Shown here one piece after another: positions 26,001 through 37,015 of a stretch of 64,000 bases of DNA; positions within the stretch are counted from its first letter, which is position 1; each line of letters opens with the position of its first letter. This DNA comes from Hyalella azteca (Eukaryota; Arthropoda; Malacostraca; Amphipoda; Hyalellidae), in contig NW_025944987.1 of the NCBI RefSeq assembly GCF_000764305.2, forward strand, positions 1 to 64,000. Reading direction: 5' to 3'. The notes beneath the pieces were generated by a model, which was not told the origin of the DNA, did no database searches, and worked only from the letters and a program-made list of their open reading frames with translations. The position numbers and the translations under genes are program-made.

Positions 26001-28730
26001 TATTACATATACATCTATATTACATATTACAATATTCCATTTCTATAATGCTGATGGATGAAGGTCCATAATCTTGATGCTAGGTGTTCGATAAACACAA
26101 GTCGAAGTATATAAATCGTCCATAAATTAAGCGGATATGTGCTCTTCGTTATATTTTGTTTCTGATCTTAGAGTCATTATGCATCTTAGTGTCGTTTCAA
26201 CTATGTTCGTTGGCGTGGTTAGATCACTTTTTCAATCTGGTCAGCCGGTAGGAGAACTACAGATCGGCTGATGATGTCGCTTTCACGTGCAGTGGCATCA
26301 ATGGGAAGACATCTCAGTCGCACGACAAGTCGACGCGTGGCTAGAGGTTGTCGCGGCCGCGCGGAGTCTCAAAGCCGCTCATGGCGCCGCGCAGAAACGA
26401 GCTTCAGGTACATATTTACTCATGTTAATTATTGTTAACTCGAGATGTTAATCTATCTCGCATGCTTGCTCAATGAAGTATATTTTGCCCATGAAATGGA
26501 AAGTGATGTATAAACTGTATGAAACGATGCGAATAAACGCAGTATTTTTCGTATTTCACTTCGTATTTCTGTTGGATATAACTCTTACGAATGAGTCATC
26601 CGAAATGTTATATGCTTTACGTCGTTTTGTGCCTAAGGCGTCCTGTACAGCGAGTGCCCTCACCTCACTGCCGCCCAGAGAGGCACTGAGCTCTCTTCTG
26701 TCGCTTGCCACCTTGCACAGTTGAGCGCAATTGAGATAATCTACGGTAAAAATCCAGAAGGTAAGGATTCGGCGAAATTATCTTGGTGCTAACCTAGCGA
26801 TTTATAATCTATCATTGTTTGGTTAAAATTCTGGATTTTCGCTAAGGACGACACTTTAGACGCTATGCAATGTCAAAACCTTTGATTTAATTCTAACCTC
26901 AGGAAACGAAATTATATAGGTACTTCAGATGCGGCCTGTGAGTGAACAAAATGATATTCAAGCCAATGATTTTATTCTGTATATTTGATAATAATGTGCA
27001 GGTTGCGTGCAAGCTTCACTCGTCACGCCTGCTGGAGAAAATTCTGTCTTGCATCTTAACATTCCAGTGAGTGACGTCGATGCGAGCATTTCTTATTGAG
27101 TTGTATTCACTATTGACTTGTTTAGTATTTCATTCTCATTGCGAACTCTACTTCATTTCACTCTCATTGCGAACTCTACTTCTCGTGTTGCAATCTAAGA
27201 CCTTGTTGCAGGTGTGTTTTACAAGTCATTTCATGAATTTGTTCTAATTTGTTCAATGTGTTATTTTAATGCCAAGTGTATTCGCCGATATGAGTGAATT
27301 TAACTTTCAAAGCTCCTGAAAGTATAGATTAACTGTGTTTATCGTGCTTCAAACAAGCAAGCTACATGCGTTTGTTCATAATTGAGCTGCGAATGCCTGC
27401 GGGGACGATGAGTTAAGCCCTGCGTCGCATCCACTTATGCCAGGATGAAGCAGTGTGAAATTTTTTGACCTCATTTCCCATGACATCGCCCTGAGTTTGT
27501 TTCTCTGCAATCGTGCATTGTTCGCCATTGTGAAGAAGTTTGCGGCAGTAAAAGGAAGTGACTATTTGCTTGCTTGCAGGGGGTGGACGTAGAGCAACAG
27601 GCAGCGCGGCTGGAGAAGCGACTTGCTAAACTCGCCAGGCAGCTTTCTGTTGCTAAGAAGTACGAATGGAGTAACACGGAGAAGGTCAGCAAACCATAGC
27701 TTTATAACAAGAACTTTTTGCTTTAGAGTGACGTTTTGAATTCTCTACTCTTCAAACGACAATTTTTATATCACGTATTGATTCAAAACTAGGAAATTTA
27801 GAATTATATCAAGAGATTCAAATTCAGGCTAGAAGTATCTACTCTAGTCTGAATATGACTCCATTTTTTTTGTTTGGTATGAATCCAATTTTTATTTCAT
27901 TGCTCTGTGCAAAAATTTCGCCCCGAAGAATCGAGACGTGATTGTAAGGGGTACGTCTCGGTAAAAAAAATGTTTTTTTTTTGTTTTTATTTACGGAGGG
28001 ATCACTTTGAAACTGGGTACGCGTTTGTAAAACAGAAATCTAAGACTTTTTTGTTCATGTAAATTTTTAAAAAAATGAATGAAAACGACCAAAATAGGGG
28101 GCACTGTAGAAATCTATCTCCTCCTAGGATTTTCAAACTACAACATCGAGATACATATCATTCAATGCGTAAAAACCATATCTAGCGATTCGTCGTAGTT
28201 TTCTTCGAAATTTTTATTTTTGTGGGTTGGGGGGGGGGGTGTTTCGTCCGTTTTTCAATTCCCCGCCCCCTCCCCTTTTTGCAAAATATAATCTGAACTA
28301 TAAGGAAATTGCAAAAAAGCTTAACCATTCTTTAGATCTTTTTTACGAATCGAGTGGTATTTCTCTCGATGCTGTAGTTTAAAAATCATAGAAGGAGATA
28401 GATTTTTAAGATTAAAATTTTAACTTTTCAGGAGAGCCAAAAACTGAAATTTGTGATCATTGAAGGTTTTACTTGTGCTTCGACGGCTGTCGTAGACGAA
28501 CAAACGAACGCACAAACATGGCTTTGGGCTCTTAGATGCGCAATTTCTGGACCTTTAAAATGACAGTAAAAGCCGGAAAAGCCAAAATTTTCGATTTTTG
28601 GCCGAACGTTTCCCTTAATCTTTGTATACGCTTGCAGATCAATAAGCTGTCGAACGAACTGCAGCACACCCAGCGGCTGAAGGAGAGTCTTCAGGAGCTC
28701 ATACTTCGGCAGCGCCGACCAACTTCTTGA
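14065..28730 (+). CDS. VARS2: Valyl-tRNA synthetase, mitochondrial type (21 located exons)
   Basis: A class I aminoacyl-tRNA synthetase that charges tRNA-Val. Exons: 14065-14312, 14914-15045, 15672-15786, 16409-16528, 16841-17052, 18826-18926, 19448-19572, 20323-20468, 21409-21537, 22009-22181, 22706-22811, 23135-23255, 23644-23989, 24262-24400, 24975-25125, 25666-25929, 26293-26407, 26638-26745, 27002-27066, 27580-27684, 28638-28730 (TGA). They sum to 3,114 nt (1,037 aa), and every junction keeps frame. Motifs: [15 protein letters not shown] (HIGH-type site, residues ~58-72), editing-domain TTRPET (~256-261), [10 protein letters not shown] (~444), [19 protein letters not shown] (591-595), an anticodon-binding helical domain, and a charged C-terminal coiled-coil arm (~973-1037). 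Segments such as PFFVV-type N-terminus and the short N-terminal region resemble vertebrate VARS2 more than cytosolic VARS1. Introns 4 and 11 use GC donors. A Ser/Thr-rich insert (~611-672) follows the KMSKS loop. The 5' end is uncertain: an acceptor precedes the ATG and no targeting peptide is visible, so an upstream leader exon is likely. Confidence 0.93.
15499..15640 (-). repeat. Element A, copy 3 (VARS2 intron 2)
   Basis: This is a diverged inverted copy, starting AGCGCATTTTCTCATTTATG and ending near CTGTCACTTCAGTGAG. It is a non-coding intron insertion. Confidence 0.6.
16115..16258 (-). repeat. Element A, copy 4 (VARS2 intron 3)
   Basis: An inverted copy that reads ACATTTTCTCATTTATGG through GAGAAAATGCGCTCTCTG to CACTGCAGTGAGTACTGAG. 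It ends about 150 bases upstream of exon 4. Confidence 0.7.
17128..18390. mobile_element. 1.26-kb piggyBac-like element in VARS2 intron 5
   Basis: The ends are CCCATTAATGCCGAG and, inverted, CTCGTCATTAATGGG. Each is flanked by TTAG (17124-17127 and 18391-18394), a 4-bp duplication close to the TTAA used by piggyBac. A palindrome of the form GGTTCCAWWTGGAACC occurs three times (near 17146, 17496 and 18228). The interior has a broken acidic stretch (near 17895, reading [11 protein letters not shown]) resembling the N-terminus of piggyBac transposases, with no intact frame. The superfamily assignment is likely but not proven. Confidence 0.7.
18902..19126 (+). repeat. 47-bp x5 tandem array duplicating the VARS2 exon 6 end and its donor
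   Basis: Copies start at 18902, 18949, 18996, 19043 and 19090. Each holds the exon tail GCAGTCGACCCTGCCAT and GGCACAG followed by a GT donor, then intron bases ending GTAGCAGACTTA. Copy 1 is the real exon end (donor after 18926, GTCCGT). Copies 2-5 are in the intron and carry GTCTGT or similar. Reading past the first donor meets a TGA two codons later. Confidence 0.9.
20469..20590 (+). repeat. 72-bp imperfect tandem duplication beside the exon 8 donor
   Basis: TGTAGCCCATGATCTGAAGC and AATGCTGTCAAAACT occur at about 20478 and again at about 20550. The first copy starts within ten bases of the exon 8 donor GTAAGT. A degraded relative of the 5263 MITE follows at about 20590-20680. Confidence 0.7.
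20881..21020 (+). repeat. Element A, copy 5 (VARS2 intron 8)
   Basis: It contains AACTCAGTACTCACTGCAGT, CATTTTCTCGTCGACG and the closing AAGAAAATGCGCTAAAAA. The GACG/GACA tract is short here. Confidence 0.75.
23032..23134 (+). repeat. 39-bp x2.6 tandem array ending at the exon 12 acceptor
   Basis: Units begin GGATTGATGATATCCTGCGC at 23032, 23071 and 23110. The last, partial unit has become the acceptor itself (GTGCGTTGCAG), directly before exon 12 at 23135. Confidence 0.8.
28108..28410. repeat. Inverted repeat with G- and C-tracts in its loop (VARS2 intron 20)
   Basis: The arms (~28108-28165 and ~28352-28408) pair as AATCTATCTCCT..., TTTTCAAACTACAACATCGAG and the complement of CTCGATGCTGTAGTTTAAAA. 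The loop carries a long G run near 28219-28242 and the C-rich CCCCGCCCCCTCCCC near 28261. It could be a decayed MITE. It is non-coding. Confidence 0.6.
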
Positions 28731-29054
28731 CAATCCTGCCGGCATAAACATGATGATGTTGGATGGTTTATGTTCCCAGTCAGGTGTATATCGAAGACAG
28801 AATTTTTTTTTCATTCTAAAGACTTCCCCCTCTAATTTATTCCGAAAATTATCCCGTTCAGAGATGACAACAAATACAAATTTTTCGTTGAATTGTGAAG
28901 GTTCAGTTCATTTTATGTGAGTTTATTCAACTGCTGGCTAAGATATATGAGAAGAATTTGCTGTTCATCTTTTTTTTAATAGCTATTTTCTGAATCGCTT
29001 GCCAAATCAAATTATTTACGTATTCCTATATTTTTTTGCAACTCATTGAAGGTG
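28731..29054 (+). other. 3' flank of VARS2
   Basis: It is AT-rich and holds no open frame. No clear AATAAA lies close to the stop. The first one noticed (about 29151) already falls within the neighbouring mariner-type element, so the polyadenylation site is unresolved. Confidence 0.4.
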
Positions 29055-29188
29055 CAGGGTTATTCTAAGTGGTGGACTCAATTTAATAAATTCGTATTTA
29101 TTTAAGTATACATTCAAAAATGAATAATTTATTATATGTACCGATGAAAAAATAAAGATTTAAATTTTTTTATACTTATTTATAAATG

Positions 29189-29635
29189 TTAAACGGCACG
29201 GCAAACATCTAAACGGTAGCCAAACTCGTCCCACACACGAAAAAGCTTATCCTCTGTTACTGAGTGCACCGTAGCAGTGATACGGTTCTTCAGATCAACC
29301 AGAGTTGCTGGTAGAGGCGGGACGTAAACAGAGTTGCTGGTAGAGGCGTTACATAAACAAAGTTGCTGGTAGAGGCGGGACGTAAACAGAGTTATTGGTA
29401 GAGGCGTTACGTAAACAAAGTTGCTGGTAGAGGCGGGTCGTAAACAGAGTTATTGGTAGAGGCGTTACGTAAACAGAGTTGCTGGTAGAGGCGGGACGTA
29501 AACAGAGTTATTGGTAGAGGCGTTACGTAAACAGAGTTACTGGTAGAGACGGGACGTAAACAGCTTCCTTGACGTAACCCCATAAGAAATAGTCACATGG
29601 GGTGAGATCAGGTGATCTCGGTGGCCAGAAGTGTA
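29189..29635 (-). pseudogene. Mariner/IS630-type transposase C-terminus, disrupted by a tandem array
   Basis: The - strand reading contains PPRSPDLTPCDYFLWGYVKE (the last conserved acidic block of the DDE domain), then VYVPPLPATLVDLKNRIT, SVTEDKLFRVWDEFGYRLDV and a TAA at 29189-29191. The 29-bp segment encoding VYVPPLPATL is expanded to nine copies (29302-29562). As 29 is not a multiple of three, the frame is lost. The catalytic N-terminal part is absent. Confidence 0.85.
29302..29562 (-). repeat. 29-bp x9 tandem array inside the transposase pseudogene
   Basis: On the + strand the unit is GAGTTGCTGGTAGAGGCGGG plus ACGTAAACA. Variants alternate (GCTGGTAGAGGCGGGACG and ATTGGTAGAGGCGTTACG), suggesting later doubling of a 58-bp unit. 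The array spans exactly 9 x 29 bases. Confidence 0.9.
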
Positions 29636-30173
29636 GAGCCAGATTTTATTTCCTATGCAAGTTTGCATCCTTACCAACGTTTGGGAAGTTACTAATTCAT
29701 ATAGTTTCGGAAATCTATTCCGCTTTTGAATAGGTTAAAAAAATTGAGTTTTCCTCGTTTATTTGTTGTAAAAGTTATTCATTTTGAATTTATACTTAAA
29801 TAAATGCGAATTTATTAAATTGAGTTCATTATTTAGATTTTAGAATAACACTGTGTAATGGGCTTGATATTGCTTTCCAGAAATTCCGTCGGTTCATACT
29901 TATTTCTCCCAAACTTCAATCCTGAATTGCGTTTGCCAACGGTGTAATCTCAGCACTAGAAATATTCATCGACTCCCATGCTGAGGCCTTACAAATGGCT
30001 TCACTGAAACGGTTATTATCTAATTTCTAATTTAATTCCTTGTGATCTCATCGCGCAATGTTAATAAGATCTGTACATTTTTCTCCATAGTCCATGTTAC
30101 GACTGATGTAATAAATTTTTTTTTTTTTTTTTTAAAAAAGGCCTCCCACACTCACCATTCCAACAAAAAAAAA

Positions 30174-30353
30174 GGAATTAAAACCGTTAAGCCATCCGGT
30201 CTCTTACCATCCCCTCTGTCCACTCCAACGGGTTCAAGGCATGAAGGGACGCCAGCGCTCTGAAGAGCCCTCCTGATCACATCGTTCAGAGCCGAGTGTC
30301 TTGGATGTCGCCCAGCGCTGTACTTACAAGAAAGGCCATGCAGCCCTCGTTCT
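30174..30353 (-). pseudogene. LINE-type reverse-transcriptase fragment
   Basis: The - strand frame reads [20 protein letters not shown], then [20 protein letters not shown], then [17 protein letters not shown]. This resembles the conserved block downstream of the polymerase domain in many invertebrate retroelement ORFs. It has no start, no polymerase core and no further extension. An A/T-rich run (about 30118-30175) borders it. The exact clade is not assigned. Confidence 0.65.
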
Positions 30354-32534
30354 ATAAATAAATCGTTCTAAATAAATCGGTACCAAATATAATTTTCCTC
30401 TCAGATTCTCTGGTACTCTACGACACCTCTTGATGTTGCTCCGGAAGCTTTGGACCATTCGCAAATAATTTTAGTTTTTGTTATTTGCTCCCATTTCTTC
30501 TTTGGTTTCATTCTAACAGAAGTAGAAGTCTCTTTTTTTCTTCTCGCATCATCTTCATGCACCCGATTTGCTTCCACTATTTGCTCATTTCATAGCACTT
30601 CACTCGCTCCACCTTCCCAATGTCTGATGTCCATTCCAGCGGATTGAAATCGTCTTGTAATTTTTACTCGTTTTAAAACTTTTAAAACGTTTTCATTGTT
30701 GAGTCATGCCCAGTAGAAGGTTCAGTTATCTTTCTGTACATGAGAATGTACATTTTATTTATTTAGGATCGAAATAGTAGGTAACAAAGTATGTACATGA
30801 ACGTTTTACAATTTGTGCTATAAGTAGTTCCGCATTAGTGAAATAGGGATGAAGTTGGCATTTACTGGCTACTAAGTAATTGGGTGCGTTGATTTTAGTC
30901 CATTATGAGTAATCATTTACATTGCTCAAATGAGGTCACGTGAGAGATTGTTGGTGATGCCAAGACATTGATAAGAATCAAATTCTGTTGAAACGATAAC
31001 ATGGTACACTTATTTTCAACTCGAGACCTCGTGCTATGAGCATTCCTTGTAACATTCACGATTACTAACTAATCTGACAAACACGAGTCACGTGAGCAAA
31101 AGTAAGTGATACATATCAACATTGTGGTGCGCCCAACAACATATGAAAATTTCAGTGTTATATTTTAATTACTTACAAATTGATATTCAGGTTAGGCTCC
31201 TCATCTATTTAATTTTTTACTTTGCTTTCATAATTGAGATATGTTAGTAAATTATTGGCTCCGAATAATAAATGGCTAATTTTTGAGCCACTGGTAGTGG
31301 CGAACCCGTTTTAAAACTTCCCTTCAACCCACCAATGCTTCTAAAAAATTAAAACCACTGAGGACCAAAATAATGTCAGGAAAATGCGTATTGAAGGGCT
31401 TTTGCATCGAGAAAGAAAAGCGCACGGACGCAACAGTTCTACCTGAATAAGATCCTAATGACCATTCATGAGCGGATATGTGCAAGTTTGTGCGAGATTT
31501 ACGAGGAAAATCCTAATTTACAACAATAATTGGATAAAACGGCATAAACTTTATCATAAAGCCGCTACGATTAAATATTGAAAACAGAATCTATTGCTGC
31601 GTGAACAAACATTTATAGCGATATAGGGCATGCAGATTGTAAGGAGCTGAATTATTGTTAAACGAAAATTTGAAACACTTATAACCTCTGAAAAAATCAT
31701 ATATGGTCATAATAATCACTTCCTTTCGTTGTGTGACGTACATTAGGCTGACCAAACGTGAGATATAGGATGTATAAGTTCTACGAGCAAAGGACACGTG
31801 CATCACAATATTTTGCTTACATATTAATCCGTAGATTCTAATATAGGGCCATTAAAAGAAATTATATAACAAGTTGGTGTCGGCAACTCGTAAAAAGCTA
31901 CCGATTTTGACTTGGTCTGCCCAGAGTTCGCGTGAGGACGCGAGAAGTTGCTCTTAAAAAGCATGACGGTTAACTCCTTTCCCGACGAGTAACATTAGCG
32001 TTGAGCATGCACCGTTCTGTGCACCGGTTTTCTTAATTAAGCTACACTTCAGTGAACTGTGGGTTCGAGACCCACGCGTCAACCTTTTTCTCTTTATTCA
32101 ATTCTGAGTTTGGTAGGCATGGATCCATGAGATACCTCGTCATGGGAGTCATTTACTTACTCCTGGGACGTTGAAAACAATTGTCTAACCAGCAGAGATC
32201 AAGTTTAAGTTGAAAACACGAAATTTCGAATTCTTGCTTGTTTGTATACTAGGACGAAATTCCAAGTTTTATTTATTTCTTGCATTGGACTTAATTCCTG
32301 ATGTGCTATACCAATAATAAGTGCAAGCTTCTTCACATGGACTTTGTGCTGGCGCATTTGCAAATGTTTAAATTTGTGACATTTTCGTTCCCATTTCATT
32401 TGCTCTGACGAGGAATGGCTTCTATTCCAATAAGAAGTTCCGATCGATCTTTCTCATCTTGCATCTCCTTTCAAATTCGCAACATTGGAGTGGCATGAAT
32501 AGCTCATAAGTCTATTTCTAACTTGATAGGAAAT
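30354..32534. other. Intergenic between the LINE fragment and the TSPN gene
   Basis: No supported gene. At 32055-32085 there is a tRNA T-arm-like stem-loop (GTGGGTTCGAGACCCAC, matching a pol III B box), but no matching 5' half. This could be a tRNA-derived SINE tail. TTTATTTATT near 32268 would supply a polyadenylation signal to the - strand gene ending at 32535. Confidence 0.4.
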
Positions 32535-35500
32535 TTATCCAATAAGGGGCGGCTTCCAATCCGGGCCGAACTGATCATCAAAATTGCAGCGCCACACACG
32601 CGATGACATCGCGAAGTTGAACAGCTTTGCAGTCTGCACGGCGCCCTGGGAACGGTATAAACAGGTTAATAAGACTTTTAAGCATCTGAAATATTGATTG
32701 CAAGTCGTTCAGTTGTGTGAGATCAATCTTTTTAAAAGATTTTAAATATCGGGAGATTAGCATGTGAAATTTAAATACGTAAAACACATCGAATTTATTC
32801 GTTCATGCTTAATAATTTGGAGAATAAAGGAGCGTTGGAGCGTCTAAAGTAAGTTAGTAAATATATTAATTAGGTTTATTCGTACGCTATTAGTCTCATT
32901 ACTACTGTAATTATAAGTAATTAAAATCAATATTAAAGCATGATTACGTTATTGATTCAGCAAATTTTATTTTTATTTCTTCTCTCCCTAATTAGCACCA
33001 CTCTATTGTGACAATCATTAACTTGATGAGAGATAAAGCGAATCGGAATCTCAAGGATCATTTGTCCCGAGCTACGCTGAAATAAGGTGGCAGTAAATTT
33101 TTAGCAAATACGTGAAACATTATTTTTATTAAAAGGCTCCACTAAACAAGGAAGCAGCTAGCCCTGTGCAGCACAACTCACGAGAAGTCTGTTCTTGAAG
33201 TGCTGTTCGTGTGAGAAGAAGAGCAGTCCTTCCTGAGGCAGCAGCAGGTCCACTGCACCGTCCAGTTGCCTCTTCACCACACCGTCGCAGTTCACCCAAA
33301 CCTTCACTTGCGTTCCGCTTATTGACACGAGCAGCCTGGTCCATGTCAGGCCAACCTGTGAACGCTTACGATTGATTTTGTGCAGGGAAAACGTACGGAA
33401 ATCGCCGAAAGTATAATTCAGTGTCTCTATACACTAAATTAATTCTGTGAATCCTCATGAAAATCTCCATATGATTTTTATAATGCATAATCTTACGGTC
33501 ATAGCAGCAAACTTCCAATGACCATCACAATTCAATACGCTTCATGTTCATTGGCATGTATGGGCTTCAATAATTTTATTGGTACGTTACCTTATCGGAC
33601 AGAGGAAAGGTAGTACGGTGCGTGCGGCGATCTCCTTTAAGCCGATAAATAAGCTGTAGCCTTCGACGTCGAAGGTCAGAATTTATCTGGAAAAATCGAA
33701 AACAGAAAAATTTATTAAATAGAATAATATTTCCCAACATAATGAAGCAACGGAGTACAATGATTAAAGGGAATTTAATACTGTTTTAAAATGACGTATT
33801 GGACCCGTAAATTAATTCTGCCATGCGAGCGGGATGAAAAACTAACACGAGAGATGATAGGTTAATTAGCCGAATTCCGGAGTACTTTAATAGAGATTAT
33901 TCAACTTGAAGATCATATTTTAAATATTTGTTCACTCATGTTATGTCATTTTATTGCTGGAAATTATGCTCCGAGCATGCGATCTTGAGGTACAAAAACT
34001 ACGAAAGAAATTGTAAATTTAAGCAACAAGCCGCCAATGACGCGCCGTCAACCATGCTACTTTTTTTAATTTTCTTATTTAATTTTGAAGTTATTGTCTC
34101 CAAGTTAAACACTTTTCTTAACCGACATTTTGCACTAAATGTTAATAATTAAATGCACAATCTAAGGGTTGAAAAACACGAAAGATAAAAAGAGCAGGCT
34201 GTGGCAAAACCGCTCCGGCGCTGCCATGACACCAAACTATATGCAATCACAAAGTCCACATCAGACATTTTTCGAAACTAAACTGTAAAAATGAATACTC
34301 TTGACTTATGCGTCTCACACCAGGTTCCTCTGACCAGTATTTTATTCAAATTCGGGGAATATCGAATCTAAATACTAATACAACTCGTTAATTTTCCTCA
34401 TCAGATTTTCAAATCAGGATCGAGTCTTCTCAATTATTAGCAGATGTTCATAAAACTAATTTAAGAATAATTACCAAAGGCAGGAGCAGCTTCAACCTTT
34501 GTTTAGAATTTATAAAATAATCAATCACTGATGCTGCTGTTTTCAGTTGAAAAGAAAAAATGTTCCAGACTGACGAGCACATCCGCCTTGCATGCCGTTA
34601 TTAATTATTAAAAAAAAAAACATTACAATGTCCTTAGAAAGAATTCCCAAGTGGTAAAGAACAATATTGTGAATACTCATATTGGCAATGAATAGCCAAT
34701 TGCCGAATCCTACATGGCTAGGATTTATTATTTGTTCATTATTAAATTTAGCTTCATTTCAATTTTGTATTGTAAATATCATTTAAACTCCAAGAATTTA
34801 CGTCGGCTCCCATAATCAATTGTTCAGAACATCAGATATTACACAGATTCTTAAATGAAATTTTCCGCTGCAGTGATTATTAAGAATTTTTTTCATGTAT
34901 GCTGTTCATAATTAGCAAACTTTAAAGTTATAAAAATTTTTCATCAGTCATTCATTCTGAGTAAAAAAGTGAGATCGGCTACTGTGCAGCAGATCGTCGT
35001 CAGAAAAATGATAAGTACTCTGCGCTTGAGCGTTCGTAACGCTTTTGTGTTTCTCGTAACAATGTAACATTTATTTTTTTACACTTTAACGTCTCTTTGA
35101 CATAAATAGCAGTTGCACGTCGCGCACGAAACTTTGCAATAAAAAAGGGTATTGAATGTTAACATAAATTTCATTAGCTTTGTCATTAGTTTAAAAGGCT
35201 AAGCAATCGGCCATTAAAAAAATCAATGAACAATTGATTTACTAAATTGATTGTACTAAAATTTAGAAGCAATCACCTGCAGCCATGGTTTGGAGGAGCC
35301 AGGCATCGTGGCCGTGATGAGGGGGGCGACTGTGCCGTTCACTTGGCGGTACACGAAGAAGCACGACACGTCCGACAGTAGGTGAGAGAATATCTGCAAC
35401 ATCAAAATAAACAGTAAAGTATTACGTTTTGTCGACCTCCTCATCAAATCCTGATTTAGTCAAAATTGTTCCAGGACTTATAAAAAAATATTATTTACAT

Positions 35501-37015
35501 CGCGGAAGTGGGTAATGTTGAGCGATTGAAACAATTAAAATATTTAACGCTCTCTACTAATTTTGGCAAAATGATTTAGTGATAATGCTCTCAAAAATCG
35601 TAAGCAGAATTGGTTTCGGATATGTGACTAATTTCAAGCAGAAACGAAGTCATGTAATATATCAAATTATCAAATGAAGGGAATAACTGGGAATAGGGTA
35701 GCAGATATTTCAGCATGATTTAAACCATGAAAATATGAGAAACAGCAAGTTATCAGTTTGCCAAGAATTTTTACAACGCAATTCATCGTACATGTTCGAT
35801 TTATCTTGAGTTTTCCGTTGATTCTCGCTCGTGCTTCTAGAAATATCAACGTTTAACATCGTTGACTTCATGCGTGATGTTGTGGCACTGACCTCTTGCG
35901 GGATGTCGTGGCACTGACCTCATGCGTGATGTCGTGGCACTGACCTCATGCGTGATGTCGCGGCACTGACCTCATGCGTGATGTCGTGGCACTGACCTCA
36001 TGCGTGATGTCGTGGCACTGACCTCATGCGTGATGTCGTGGCACTGACCTCATGCGTGATGTCGTGGCACTGACCTCCTGCGTGATGTCGTGGCACTGAC
36101 CTCATGTGTGATGTCGTGGCACTGACCTCATGCGTGATGTCGTGGCACTGACCTCATGTGTGATGTCGTGGCACTGACCTCATGTGTGATGTCGTGGCAC
36201 TGACCTCATGCGTGATGTCGTGGCCAACACGGCCGTTAGTGTAGGCCTCCTTGATGACGAAGGCTGACGCGTTCCTGTGAGGTGTTGCTGACAGGGACAC
36301 GCCTTCCTGGGACTCGTTCAGCGACACAAGCTGCAGCAGGTCCCACTCTGTCCGACAAAACCGAAGACAGACAAATCTTAAAAATTTCTTTCTTTCCTTT
36401 GTGATTAGAGGTCTGCTTTTCTAGATTATTATCTTAACGTTGATTAACAATTAATGTTTATTTGTGTTTCTTTGCATGTTGAAAAAATACGAGCTATTTT
36501 AAACAAAACCGAGTCAGAACGTTCGAGTCAAATCTTCATGGTTTCGTAATTTTTCATATCAATCAAACACTAGAAATCTCTTATTTACTCATATGACTCC
36601 TACTTACCGCCGTGTTGGGCGGTGGGATGGAGGTGCTTGTGGGACTCCTGCTTACCGCCGTGTTGGGCGGTGGGATGGAGGTGCTTGTGGGACTCCTATA
36701 CTTACCGCCGTGTTGGGCGGTGGGATGGAGGTGCTTCTGGGACTCCTACTTACCGCCGTGTTGGACGGCGGGATGGAGGTGCTTGTGGGACTCCTACTTA
36801 CCGCCGTGTTGGGCGGTGGGATGGAAGTGCTTGTGGGACTCCTACTTACCGCCGTGTTGGGCGGTGGGATGGAAGTGCTTGTGGGACTCCTACTTACCAC
36901 CTTGTTGGGTGGTGGGATGGAGGTGTTTGTGGGACTCTTCACCAATGAAAGGAATCCAAGCTGCGCTTTGCTGCGCCAATAAAAGCAGCAGCAAACCTTT
37001 GACGACTTCAGCCAT
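32535..37015 (-). CDS. Secreted TSPN/laminin-G-like domain protein (6 exons)
   Basis: Exons in transcript order: 37015-36898, 36347-36205, 35393-35277, 33686-33591, 33355-33182, 32645-32535 (TAA). They give 252 residues with consistent phases (1,0,0,0,0). The protein starts MAEVVKGLLLLLLAQQSAAW, a clear signal peptide. It continues with WDLLQLVSLNESQEGVSL, RLQLIYRLKGDRRTHRTTF, WTRLLVSISGTQVKVWVNCD, LLPQEGLLFFSHEQHFKN and GAVQTAKLF...RVWRC. The order (DLL-L start, W-L-lSV-G--V-lwVdC, GQ/S--F-Gaiq, final Cys) is that of thrombospondin-N/LamG domains in collagens, thrombospondins and NELL proteins. It is therefore probably an extracellular matrix or secreted protein. The stop soon after the domain could be real, or the last exon may splice on into, for example, collagen repeats. 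Two exon ends carry donor-spanning arrays. Confidence 0.75.
35886..36209 (-). repeat. 26-bp x13 tandem array duplicating the TSPN exon 2 end and its donor
   Basis: On the - strand each unit reads CCACGACATCACGCATGAG followed by the donor GTCAGTG. The copy nearest 36205 is the real exon end. Twelve further copies lie downstream at an exact 26-base period, differing by a few substitutions (CGTGATG/TGTGATG). Reading through the first donors meets a TGA in the third copy. Confidence 0.9.
36592..36945 (-). repeat. 48-bp x7 tandem array duplicating the TSPN exon 1 end and its donor
   Basis: On the - strand the unit is GAGTCCCACAAGCACCTCC, ATCCCACCGCCCAACACGGCG and donor GTAAGTAG. The copy at 36898-36945 encodes the end of exon 1 (ESHKHLHPTTQQG). 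The others lie in intron 1, one with a 2-bp insertion. Read-through past the first donor gives GGT GGT AAG TAG, a stop. Long frames open in several phases here are by-products of the 48-base period. Confidence 0.9.

Larger units (their letters stand above)
29055..29855. mobile_element. Internally deleted mariner-type element with ~100-bp TIRs
   Basis: The left arm (29055-29165: GGTTATTCTAA, GACTCAATTTAATAAATTCG, ATTTATTTAAGTAT) recurs inverted at about 29735-29855. Between the arms lies the C-terminal part of a - strand DDE transposase. The N-terminal half is missing. No clean TA duplication could be assigned. It lies about 320 bases downstream of the VARS2 stop codon. Confidence 0.75.

Noticed and set aside
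28536..28637. In-frame upstream extension of the last VARS2 exon
   Set aside because: A strong acceptor (ACGCTTGCAG) precedes 28638 and the extension breaks the coiled-coil pattern. The upstream part is intron.
32055..32085. tRNA-like T arm (GTGGGTTCGAGACCCAC)
   Set aside because: No matching acceptor 5' strand, D arm or anticodon arm could be folded in the preceding 90 bases. At best it is a SINE tail.
35886..36209. Regular 26-bp repeats resembling a CRISPR array
   Set aside because: The units are directly adjacent, with no unique spacers, in an animal gene. It is a tandem array.
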